Shown piece by piece: positions 1 to 5,342 of a stretch of 5,364 nt of DNA; the first letter of the stretch is position 1; every line of letters starts with the position of its first letter. A model generated the notes under the pieces. That model worked only from the letters and a program-made list of their open reading frames with translations, ran no database searches and was not told where the DNA came from. This DNA comes from an uncultured Collinsella sp. (GTDB lineage Bacteria > Actinomycetota > Coriobacteriia > Coriobacteriales > Coriobacteriaceae): positions 1 through 5,364 of the forward strand of contig USTC01000102.1 in NCBI GenBank assembly GCA_900557505.1, written 5' to 3'. Made by a program: the position numbers and the translations under genes.

Positions 1-403
1 CCTTGGCGGATGCCTGCATGATGATCATGTTAGCAAGCGGCTCCAGGCCGGCTTCGCGGGCCTTCTGCGCGCGGGTCATGCGCTTTTTGCGGTAGGGCTT
101 GTAGAGGTCCTCGACGCGCTGGAGCTGCGTGGCCTCGCGAATCTGCTGCTCGAGCTCGGGCGTGAGTTTGCCCTGGGCGTCGATGAGCAGGATGACGTCC
201 TCCTTGCGCTGCTCAAGATTGCGCAGGTAAGACAGGCGCTCGTCGAGTGCGCGCAGGGCGACGTCGTCCATGCCGCCCGTTGCTTCCTTGCGGTAGCGCG
301 AGATAAAGGGGATGGTGTTGCCCTCGTCGATGAGCTTGACGGCTGCCTCGATGTTGGCGGCCTTAAGGTTGAGCTCGCGGGCGAGCTGGGCGATAAGATC
401 CAT
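1..403 (-). CDS. tex: Tex, transcription accessory / RNA-binding protein (N-terminal part; gene runs off the left edge)
   Basis: Reading leftward from the ATG at 403-401, the frame stays open for 134 codons to the window edge. It begins MDLIAQLARELNLKAANIEA and continues through KLIDEGNTIPFISRYRKEATGG (about residues 25-46), LDERLSYLRNL and LEDLY-type RVEDLYKPYRKKRMTRAQKA, then GLEPLAN. These are hallmarks of the N-terminal helical domain of the Tex family. Known Tex proteins are about 700-800 residues and carry YqgF-like, helix-hairpin-helix and C-terminal S1 RNA-binding domains; those parts lie outside this window. Tex is a cytoplasmic nucleic-acid-binding protein linked to transcription. 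The start is supported by AAGGAG six bases upstream of the ATG and by matching where the family normally begins. The gene has its own upstream region, separated from the dehydrogenase operon by a terminator, so it is probably a separate unit. Confidence 0.93.
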   Translation of the reverse strand, partial: MDLIAQLARELNLKAANIEAAVKLIDEGNTIPFISRYRKEATGGMDDVALRALDERLSYLRNLEQRKEDVILLIDAQGKLTPELEQQIREATQLQRVEDLYKPYRKKRMTRAQKAREAGLEPLANMIIMQASAK

Positions 404-447
404 GGGACTCCTTGCGTTTAAGGTGCGTTTGCAGCACAGGGCTACCA

Positions 448-476
448 AGGATACCATCCGTCCCAAAAGGCTGTTT
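448..476 (-). promoter_or_regulatory. Candidate tex promoter (extended -10)
   Basis: On the minus strand TGGTATCCT (hexamer at 448-453) resembles an extended -10 element (TGn followed by a 4/6 match to TATAAT). It lies about 45 bases upstream of the tex start. The -35 position near 471-476 (AAACAG) has no useful match, so the call rests on the extended -10 alone. It would give a leader of roughly 40 nt. Confidence 0.3.
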
Positions 477-480
477 TGGG
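462..480. repeat. Small inverted repeat CCCAAAA-N5-TTTTGGG
   Basis: Perfect 7-bp arms (462-468 and 474-480) flank a 5-base loop. It lies just outside the larger inverted-repeat element and overlaps the -35 region of the candidate tex promoter. No gene ends here, so it is not an obvious terminator; it could be a regulator site or part of the neighbouring element. Confidence 0.4.
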
Positions 481-484
481 GCCG

Positions 485-646
485 CGCCATGAAAACGGCC
501 TATCTACTACGTTTTGCCCGTAGGGGCCGACCATGCCTGGGTTTTCCGAAAATCGGCAAGCCGTTTACCTGCGGTTTTTATTTCGCGAAATTCGGTATGG
601 TTGAGGGTGATCGGTTAAACGTAGTAGATAGGCCTATTTCGTGGCG
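485..646. repeat. 162-bp element with 30-bp imperfect terminal inverted repeats; possible MITE-like repeat or structured RNA
   Basis: Left arm 485-514 and right arm 617-646 are reverse complements at 27 of 30 positions. The inner 18 are perfect (GGCCTATCTACTACGTTT at 497-514, its complement at 617-634). Inside, 525-530 can pair with 611-616, 531-537 with 594-600, and 558-563 with 572-577, giving a branched fold; 580-591 is a perfect palindrome ATTTCGCGAAAT. Several non-Watson-Crick positions (490/641, 525/616, 526/615, 535/596, 560/575) are G-U pairs if the plus strand is transcribed, but would be A-C mismatches on the minus strand. No convincing ORF or transposase lies inside and I see no target-site duplication. 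It could be a non-autonomous mobile repeat, a small RNA, or a regulatory region of tex. The inverted repeats are certain; the nature of the element is not. Confidence 0.6.
580..591. promoter_or_regulatory. 12-bp perfect palindrome ATTTCGCGAAAT
   Basis: A perfect palindrome near the centre of the 485-646 element, in a locally AT-rich stretch. Its form is that of a dimeric-regulator operator or a small hairpin tip, but no regulator can be assigned. Confidence 0.35.
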
Positions 647-710
647 AACGAATCAAGCCGAAGTACAAAATAGCCCCCGCCCCAGAAAAATCGTCGGCAA
701 GGTAGCAAAA

Positions 711-742
711 TGCCCCGCGGGCAGGAGGCTGCTCGCGGGGCA
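711..742 (-). terminator. Probable intrinsic terminator of the dehydrogenase/transporter operon
   Basis: Arms 711-724 and 729-742 pair over 14 positions with one defect (720/733) and a 4-base loop. Read on the minus strand, the GC-rich stem is followed directly by TTTTGCTACC, a short U-tract. It lies about 70 bases past the stop of the last operon gene and before the tex upstream region, which is where that operon should end. On the plus strand the hairpin is followed by AAGAAG, so it would not terminate in that direction. The U-tract is only four bases, so efficiency may be modest. Confidence 0.65.
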
Positions 743-814
743 AAGAAGAGGGGCTTATTGGTGACGGACTGAGGGGCTCGGCATGGGGCTTCTGCCGCGG
801 TCGCTCTTAAGGCA

Positions 815-1855
815 TTACAGCTCGACGAGCTGGCCGGTCTCGGCGGCCTCCTTGATGGCGTTGAGAAGCGTGAGCGTCTTAACGTTGTCGGCGGGGGTCA
901 CGACGGGCTCGACCTCGCGGCGGACGACCTTCACAAAGTGCTTGAGCTGCATCTTGTGCGGCAGTGCCGGGTCCACGGCCGGAATCTCCATCTGCAGCGG
1001 CTTGTGCCAGTTAGAGGCGCCGTCGTAGGAGAACTGGTGCAGGCGGGGCAGCGACAGGGCGCCTAGGGTTCCGCCGATAAAGTAGGCGTCGGCGTCGAAG
1101 GGGCGGTACTGCGGATCCTCGCGAGCGGTGGCCTCCCAGTTCCAGGGGCTGGCGGTGGCGTCGGAGATGGTCATGCTCGCAAGCGCGCCATCGGCAAAAC
1201 GGACGTTGACCACGGCGGAGTCCTCGGTCTCAAAACCGCGGGCGGCGCTGGACTGCATGCCCTGGACGGCAACGGGCTCGCCCAGCAGGTAACGGAGCAG
1301 GTCGACGTCGTGCACCAGGTTGACCAGGATCGGGCCGGCACCCTTCTTGCGGCGCCACTCGACATCGAAGTACTCGTCATTCTTATAGATCATGTAGTGG
1401 AAGCTCGACACGGTGAGCTTGCCCAGCTCGCCGGACTCGATGATCTCCTTGGCTTTGTTGACGAAGGGATTGTGGCGACGGTGCTGGCCCACGAGCACGG
1501 GCACGCCGGCGGTCTCAGCCTCGGCGGCAAAGGCCTGGGCATCCTCGAGGTCGTTGGAGATCGGCTTCTCGACCAGCGGCACAATATTGCGCTTCACGGC
1601 CTCGCGGGCAACGCCCAGATGCAGGTCGTTGGGGGTGGCGATAATGACGGCCTCGGGCTTGACCTCGTCCATCATCTGGGCGGGATCGGTATAAAACGGC
1701 ACGCCGGCGGCCTCGGCCGTGGCGCGGGCGCCCTCAAAGGCGTCGGCGATGGCGACGAGCTCGGCCTCGGGCTCCTCGGTGACAAAGCGGATGTGGTTGC
1801 GGCCCATGGCGCCGGCGCCGATAACGGCAATGCGGACGGGGTTGAGCTCAGACAT
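815..1855 (-). CDS. Gfo/Idh/MocA family NAD(P)-dependent oxidoreductase
   Basis: 346 residues, the usual family length. The N-terminal Rossmann fold shows VIGAGAMG (residues 11-18) for dinucleotide binding. ATPNDLH at 73-79 and the family EKP motif at 96-98 (catalytic Lys97) follow, then GQHRRHNP (123-130), typical of the link to the C-terminal alpha/beta domain. GAGPILVNLVHDVDLLRYLLG (172-192) is the active-site helix: His182 is present, but the position four before it, Asp in IolG-type enzymes, is Val178, with Asn179 next to it. Members oxidise or reduce hydroxyl groups of sugars, inositols and related acids in the cytoplasm; the substrate here cannot be named. The ATG at 1855-1853 has AAGGAG six bases upstream. 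It is the last gene of the operon, after the transporter, and a terminator follows. Family assignment is secure; an inositol dehydrogenase label would be unsupported. Confidence 0.93.
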   Translation of the reverse strand: MSELNPVRIAVIGAGAMGRNHIRFVTEEPEAELVAIADAFEGARATAEAAGVPFYTDPAQMMDEVKPEAVIIATPNDLHLGVAREAVKRNIVPLVEKPISNDLEDAQAFAAEAETAGVPVLVGQHRRHNPFVNKAKEIIESGELGKLTVSSFHYMIYKNDEYFDVEWRRKKGAGPILVNLVHDVDLLRYLLGEPVAVQGMQSSAARGFETEDSAVVNVRFADGALASMTISDATASPWNWEATAREDPQYRPFDADAYFIGGTLGALSLPRLHQFSYDGASNWHKPLQMEIPAVDPALPHKMQLKHFVKVVRREVEPVVTPADNVKTLTLLNAIKEAAETGQLVEL

Positions 1856-1885
1856 TTCGACTCCTTAATACTGGTGACCGGTGGA

Positions 1886-1916
1886 ATGCGACAAAGGGGC
1901 TGTCCCTTTGTCGCAT
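1886..1916. repeat. Intercistronic 13-bp perfect hairpin (dispersed-repeat type)
   Basis: ATGCGACAAAGGG (1886-1898) and its exact complement (1904-1916) flank the loop GCTGT, filling much of the 69-base gap between the transporter stop and the oxidoreductase ribosome binding site. There is no U-tract on either strand, so it is unlikely to be a plain terminator. It may stabilise upstream mRNA or lower expression of the last gene. From memory, near-identical ACAAAGGGAC-type palindromes recur in intergenic regions of Collinsella and relatives, which would make this a dispersed palindromic repeat; I cannot check that here. Confidence 0.8.
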
Positions 1917-1924
1917 CGGTAAAA

Positions 1925-3181
1925 CTAGGCGGACTTCTTCTTGCTGTCGGAGACCATCATGTAGACGGTGAGCACGACGGCGATGGCGGCGATCACGATG
2001 GCGCCGTAGAAGGACTGCTGGTAGGCGGCGCTGCCGGCCTCGGCGTGATACAGCACGGCGGTGATGGGCTGGCTGATCCAGGTGGAAGCGGCGTAGCCCA
2101 AAAACATGATGCCGTAGTTGACGCCGATGTTGCTGGTGCCAAAGGCGCCACCGGTGAGCGGCGGGTAGATGACGAGCAGAGCGCCAAAGCTAAAGCCGAG
2201 CAGGGCGAGCGCCACGAAGAACATGCTCTGCGTAAAGCTCATCGACATGATAACGAGGGCGACGATGGTGACGACAAGGCTGATGAGCAGCGACTTATAG
2301 GCGCCGAGCTTGTCGATGATCTGGCCAAAGGACAGGCGGCCAACCAGGTTGGCGCAGGTGTTGACGGAGACCACCACGCCGCCGAGGGCGACGGCAGCGG
2401 CGCTCGTGGGGTCGGCGAAGAGCTGGACGGCGGCGATGGAGGCAACCTTGCCCACGAGCAGGGTGCCCGCGGTGGCGGCAAAGGCGAAGGTGACGATGAG
2501 GACCCAGAAGCGCGGGGTCTTGACCATCTCGCCCGGGGTGAGGTCACCGAAGGTGCCGGCGTGCGCGCCGCCCTTGGGGGCCTCGAAGCCCTCGGGCAGC
2601 CAACCGGCCTCGGGGGCCTTCAGGAACAGGGCGGAGGCGGCGATCGTCACAAAGAAGATGACGCCGAGCGCCTTAAGGGCGCCAAAGATGCCCAGGCTCG
2701 GGATGAGCAGCGAGGCGAGCACCGGGGACAGCACGGCGGGGCCGGCGGTCGAAGCGGCGAGCGTAATGCCGGAGGCGAGGCCCTTCTTGTCGATGAACCA
2801 CTTCTGACCCGTGGTGAGCGCCGGGTTGTAGCCCAGGCCGTTGCCGATGGCGGCGACGAGCGAGAACCACAGGTAGAACTGCCACGGCTCGGTGACGGTG
2901 CCGGACATGAACCAGCCCACGCCGTAGCACACGGCGGCGGCGATTACGACGTTGCGCGGGCCGATCTTATCGGAGATGCGGCCGGCGAAGATGCCCGTCA
3001 CGGCCATGATGGTCTGAAAGACCGGGAAGGCCCAGGTGAGAGCGCTGGACCACTCGGGGTAGACGGCGAGCAGGTTCTTGCTCACGACGGAATACAGCGC
3101 GATGGAGCTGATGAAGAACATGGTGACGCACGCGGCGGAAAGCACGACGGCGCGACCCTTGTTGGAGTTGGTGGAAGCCAT
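1925..3181 (-). CDS. MFS transporter, OFA (oxalate/formate antiporter)-like
   Basis: 418 residues with about 12 hydrophobic segments (roughly 11-33, 49-68, 78-96, 102-118, 137-160, 167-188, 224-243, 264-283, 298-315, 318-338, 354-378, 390-411). A short N-terminus and a Lys-rich tail are both probably cytoplasmic. The MFS loop 2-3 motif is GRISDKIGPR (67-76), repeated in weaker form as GRLSFGQIIDKLG (281-293). GNGLGYNPA, KWFIDKKGLASG (127-138) and the KTPRFW segment opening the second half (221-226) are OFA-like. OFA carriers move small monocarboxylates or dicarboxylates by exchange or symport. The TM11 position I align to the oxalate-binding Lys of OxlT (NYG..xxK) is Tyr363, arguing against oxalate. 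It sits between two dehydrogenases and so probably imports their substrate. The ATG at 3181-3179 has a weak AAAGAG ribosome binding site. Confidence 0.88.
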   Translation of the reverse strand: MASTNSNKGRAVVLSAACVTMFFISSIALYSVVSKNLLAVYPEWSSALTWAFPVFQTIMAVTGIFAGRISDKIGPRNVVIAAAVCYGVGWFMSGTVTEPWQFYLWFSLVAAIGNGLGYNPALTTGQKWFIDKKGLASGITLAASTAGPAVLSPVLASLLIPSLGIFGALKALGVIFFVTIAASALFLKAPEAGWLPEGFEAPKGGAHAGTFGDLTPGEMVKTPRFWVLIVTFAFAATAGTLLVGKVASIAAVQLFADPTSAAAVALGGVVVSVNTCANLVGRLSFGQIIDKLGAYKSLLISLVVTIVALVIMSMSFTQSMFFVALALLGFSFGALLVIYPPLTGGAFGTSNIGVNYGIMFLGYAASTWISQPITAVLYHAEAGSAAYQQSFYGAIVIAAIAVVLTVYMMVSDSKKKSA

Positions 3182-3204
3182 TGGACTCTTTCTAATCGAT
3201 ACGG

Positions 3205-3235
3205 GGGAGGAGCGGTCGTGTCCGCGGGGCCTCCC
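3205..3235. repeat. Intercistronic imperfect hairpin between dehydrogenase and transporter genes
   Basis: GGGAGG (3205-3210) pairs with CCTCCC (3230-3235), and inside it GCGG (3212-3215) pairs with CCGC (3222-3225) around the 6-base loop TCGTGT, leaving an asymmetric internal loop. It occupies the middle of the 66-base gap between the SDR stop and the transporter start. No U-tract follows on the minus strand, so read-through is expected; a role in mRNA stability or differential expression is possible. Confidence 0.5.
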
Positions 3236-3247
3236 TGTCAGGTTGGT

Positions 3248-4129
3248 TTACTGGTCAGTCGGCTTGGCGACGCCGGACTCATCGGACCAGAGCTCGACAC
3301 CCTTGTTCTTGAGGTAGTTGTCGGCATAGGCGCGACGGCCGCCGGGCTTGGCGGTGAGGTCACCCATCATGTTGGAGAAGCCGCCGTCGACCTTGATGGC
3401 GTCGCCGGTGGTAAAGTCCGAGCGCTTGGACGCCAGGAACATGACGGCGTTGGCGATATCGCTGACCTCGCCGATGCGACGCGTGGCGATTAGGCGGCTG
3501 CGGCTCTTCTCGACCTCGGGGTCGGCGTAGAAATTGGCCGACATCGGGGTCTTGACGAAGCAGGGCTCGACGCAGTTGGAGCGCACGCCGTAGGGGCCCC
3601 ACTCGGCGGCGAGCATCTTGGACATCATGTTGACGCCGGCCTTGGTAGAGCTGTACACGCCCGAGAACGTCTCGGGGGAGTGGCTGGCGACGGTCGAGAT
3701 GTGCACCAGACGACCCTGGCCGGCCTTGATCATCTCGCGACCAAAGCGCTGCGAGGTGATGAAGTAGCCGGTGAGGTTGACGTTGAGCACCTGCTCCCAG
3801 TCGCTCAGCGGCAGGTCTTCCATGGCTGCGAAACGCAGGATACCGGCGGTGTTGACGAGGACGTCGACGCGACCGAAGTCGGCGATGGTGGCGTCGACGG
3901 CGGCCTGAACCTCGGCCTCGTCGGTGGCGTTCATCTTGTAGCCCTCGGCGTGGATGCCAAACTCGGCAGCGAGGTCGGCGGCAGCGGCCTTGACCTTCTC
4001 CTCGTCCAGGTCGAGCATGACGACGTTGGCGCCATTGCGGGCGAACTCGCGGCAGATCTCGGCGCCCATGCCGCCGAGTGCGCCAGTCACGGCGCAGACA
4101 TCGCCCTCGAGCTTAAGCCAATTGCTCAT
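3248..4129 (-). CDS. SDR family NAD(H)-dependent dehydrogenase with C-terminal extension
   Basis: 293 residues; classical SDRs are usually about 250. The cofactor motif is TGALGGMG (15-22). Asp40 ends the second strand (VVMLD), which favours NAD(H) over NADP(H). NTAG at 93-96 replaces NNAG, Asn118 lies in VNLTGYF, and Tyr159 and Lys163 form YSSTK. The position 13 before Tyr159, the catalytic Ser in FabG and in 7-alpha-hydroxysteroid dehydrogenase, is Thr146 (HISTVAS, Ser145 adjacent). VEPCFVKTPM (188-197) replaces the common PG with Pro-Cys, and TGDAIKVDGG (241-250) ends the normal core. A 43-residue tail with GGRRAYADNYLKNKG follows. The role is cytoplasmic oxidation or reduction of an alcohol/ketone; sugar acid, polyol or steroid substrates cannot be separated. 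It is the first gene of the operon, divergent from a LysR regulator. The ATG at 4129 has GGGAAG five bases upstream. Confidence 0.92.
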   Translation of the reverse strand: MSNWLKLEGDVCAVTGALGGMGAEICREFARNGANVVMLDLDEEKVKAAAADLAAEFGIHAEGYKMNATDEAEVQAAVDATIADFGRVDVLVNTAGILRFAAMEDLPLSDWEQVLNVNLTGYFITSQRFGREMIKAGQGRLVHISTVASHSPETFSGVYSSTKAGVNMMSKMLAAEWGPYGVRSNCVEPCFVKTPMSANFYADPEVEKSRSRLIATRRIGEVSDIANAVMFLASKRSDFTTGDAIKVDGGFSNMMGDLTAKPGGRRAYADNYLKNKGVELWSDESGVAKPTDQ

Positions 4130-4155
4130 AGGAACTTCCCTTCTTGTGCCTCCCG

Positions 4156-4182
4156 GTGGGTCGCTCCCATTAACCGACCCAC
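4156..4182 (-). promoter_or_regulatory. 8-bp perfect inverted repeat in the operon leader (GTGGGTCG-N11-CGACCCAC)
   Basis: Arms 4156-4163 and 4175-4182 are exact reverse complements around an 11-base spacer. The site lies 27 bases upstream of the SDR start and downstream of the best minus-strand promoter candidate, so it should be transcribed as a leader hairpin. It may act as RNA or as a DNA operator for a dimeric regulator. No U-tract follows, so it is not a clear attenuator. Confidence 0.5.
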
Positions 4183-4198
4183 GTGGTTTTCGCTGGTT

Positions 4199-4227
4199 AT
4201 CGTATGCTTTGCATTTGCGCAGGTGAA
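4199..4227 (-). promoter_or_regulatory. Candidate promoter of the SDR-transporter-oxidoreductase operon
   Basis: On the minus strand TTCACC (4222-4227, 4/6 match to the -35 consensus) and TACGAT (4199-4204, 4/6 match to -10) are separated by exactly 17 bases. Transcription would start near 4192, giving a leader of about 60 nt that contains the 4156-4182 inverted repeat. A short dyad ATGC-TTT-GCAT (4204-4214) lies in the spacer. Weak core matches fit an activator-dependent promoter, as expected for a LysR-controlled operon. Confidence 0.4.
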
Positions 4228-4260
4228 TTGCATATTTGTTAGAATGGCGTTAATCGTAGG

Positions 4261-4287
4261 TTTACACTGTGCGATGCAGTTTATTCT
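4261..4287 (+). promoter_or_regulatory. Candidate promoter of the LysR-type regulator with embedded dyad
   Basis: TTTACA (4261-4266, 5/6 match to -35) and TATTCT (4282-4287, 4/6 match to -10) are 15 bases apart, shorter than ideal. The spacer holds ACTG-N7-CAGT (4266-4280), a 15-bp dyad whose form suits a LysR-family binding site and could mediate autoregulation. An alternative is TAGAAT at 4240-4245 with TTGCGC at 4215-4220, but the spacing is then 19. Confidence 0.3.
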
Positions 4288-4295
4288 CAATTGAG
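4286..4295. promoter_or_regulatory. 10-bp perfect palindrome CTCAATTGAG
   Basis: A perfect palindrome between the regulator's candidate promoter and its start codon. It could be a half of a LysR operator or incidental. Together with the dyads at 4204-4214 and 4266-4280 it makes the divergent region rich in symmetric sites. Confidence 0.3.
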
Positions 4296-4362
4296 CGCGT
4301 GACCTGCGAAAACAACCCCCTGTGGCACCATGCGGCCACGGGCACGAAAACGGGAGATTGAC

Positions 4363-5241
4363 GTGTACGATCGACGACTTGAGGCCATATCGGCCGCCGC
4401 GGAGCTGGGAAGCTTCTCGCGTGCGGCGGCAAAATTGCGCGTGTCGACACCGGCGCTCGTCAAGCAGGTGTCGGGCTTCGAGGCCGAGTTCGGCATCACG
4501 CTGTTCGAGCGCTCGCACTCGGGCGTCAAGGTGACGCCGGCGGGTGCTCTGCTGGTGGACGACGCGCGCTCGATCATGCGCCAGTCCGAGGACGCCCTGC
4601 GCCGTGCCCGACGTGCGGCGGGTGACGGCGGTGCCGTGCGCCTGGGCGTGTCGATGATGTGCCCGGGGCGTCAGACGCTTTCGATGTGGACGGGCGTGCA
4701 CGAGTTGGAGCCATCGCTGCGATTTGAGATCGTGCCGGTAAGCGACCTCTATGACGAGCGCGAATCCGTCATGCGCAGCCTTGGTCGCGAGGTAGATGTG
4801 GTGCAGTCGAGTTTTTCGACCCCGCGCTGGGGCGACACCTGCCAAAAGCTCCGCATCGTCAACGTGCCGTTTTATATCGACGTACCGCGTACAAGCCCGC
4901 TTGCGCGCAAGAGTCGCATTACGGTCGCCGACCTGGAGGGAATGCGCCTGCGCGTGCTCCGTCACGGCAACGATGCCATGGATAGCTTGCGTATCGATCT
5001 TTTGGCAGACGGCGGCGTGGACGTGATCGACGCGGACAGCTTTGACTTTGCGCTCTTTAACGAGGCGGAGGAAAAGGGCGACGCGGTGCTCACCTGCGGC
5101 GCATGGTCGGGCGTGCACCCGGCCTTTGTGGGCGTACCGTTCCTGTGCGGCCGCGAGGTGCCGGTCTTTCTGCACTACCCGCTCGAGCCCACCCTCCAAG
5201 TACAAAAATTCGTCAACGCCATGGCTCAGCTTCTCAAATAG
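4363..5241 (+). CDS. LysR-type transcriptional regulator
   Basis: 292 residues from GTG 4363, close to the usual 290-310. The N-terminal winged helix-turn-helix reads LEAISAAAELGSFSRAAAKL (6-25), then RVSTPALVKQVSGFEAEFGI (26-45) and LFERSHSGVKVTPAG (47-61), the classic LysR pattern including recognition helix and wing. A linker helix follows at about 62-88. The periplasmic-binding-like effector domain starts near AVRLGVSMM (91-99) and continues to the C-terminus. GTG 4363 is preferred over the in-frame ATG at 4330: it has GGGAG seven bases upstream and starts where LysR proteins normally start, while ATG 4330 has no ribosome binding site and would add an 11-residue basic tail. The gene is divergent from the dehydrogenase/transporter operon, which it most likely controls with a pathway metabolite as co-inducer. 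The effector is unknown. Confidence 0.92.
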   Translation: MYDRRLEAISAAAELGSFSRAAAKLRVSTPALVKQVSGFEAEFGITLFERSHSGVKVTPAGALLVDDARSIMRQSEDALRRARRAAGDGGAVRLGVSMMCPGRQTLSMWTGVHELEPSLRFEIVPVSDLYDERESVMRSLGREVDVVQSSFSTPRWGDTCQKLRIVNVPFYIDVPRTSPLARKSRITVADLEGMRLRVLRHGNDAMDSLRIDLLADGGVDVIDADSFDFALFNEAEEKGDAVLTCGAWSGVHPAFVGVPFLCGREVPVFLHYPLEPTLQVQKFVNAMAQLLK

Positions 5242-5256
5242 CCCATCCTTACAAAA

Positions 5257-5286
5257 TGAGGCCCTGGCCAAACGGCCAGGGCCTCA
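5257..5286. terminator. Intrinsic terminator after the LysR gene, probably bidirectional
   Basis: A perfect 13-bp stem (5257-5269 with 5274-5286) has the 4-base loop AAAC, 15 bases past the LysR stop. On the plus strand a T-rich stretch CTTTTATT begins after a five-base gap. On the minus strand the stem is followed at once by TTTTGTAAGG. It could therefore end both the regulator and a convergent gene from the right, with the minus-strand tail being the better placed of the two. Confidence 0.82.
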
Positions 5287-5308
5287 CAAACTTTTATTCC
5301 GTTCTACA

Positions 5309-5332
5309 TGACGGGCTGATCGCCCTCCGTCA
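5309..5332. repeat. Secondary hairpin near the right edge
   Basis: TGAC and GGGC (5309-5316) can pair with GCCC (5322-5325) and GTCA (5329-5332), with a small bulge. There is no U-tract on either strand. It would be in the 3' untranslated region of a minus-strand gene entering from the right. Confidence 0.35.
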
Positions 5333-5342
5333 GTAATCGGTC

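Noticed and set aside
485..646. Complete insertion sequence
   Set aside because: The inverted repeats resemble IS ends, but the 162-bp element encodes no transposase and I see no target-site duplication.
312..764. A 150-codon plus-strand open frame over the tex start and the intergenic region
   Set aside because: It begins antisense inside tex, crosses the inverted-repeat element and the terminator hairpin, and shows no protein-family signature.
1310..3493. A 727-codon open frame on the plus strand across three genes
   Set aside because: It lies antisense to the oxidoreductase, carrier and SDR genes. It is low-complexity Gly/Asp/His/Glu-rich, the usual shadow of GC-rich codon bias, has no domain I recognise, and each gene beneath it has clear family motifs.
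3248..4129. Bile-acid hydroxysteroid dehydrogenase
   Set aside because: The Tyr and Lys numbering coincides with E. coli 7-alpha-HSDH and gut Coriobacteriia can act on bile acids. However, no substrate-specific feature is visible and the catalytic Ser is Thr, so the name is not justified.
3680..4294. A 204-codon plus-strand frame opposite the SDR gene
   Set aside because: Gly/Val/Asp-rich antisense shadow with no family motif; most of its length lies over the SDR cofactor-binding region.
4330..4362. Upstream ATG start for the LysR gene
   Set aside because: No ribosome binding site, and it adds an atypical basic 11-residue extension. GTG 4363 has GGGAG at good spacing and matches the family's usual start.
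4126..5271. A 381-codon open frame on the minus strand opposite the LysR gene
   Set aside because: It is rich in His/Arg/Ala with no motif, covers a textbook LysR protein and runs through that gene's promoter and terminator.
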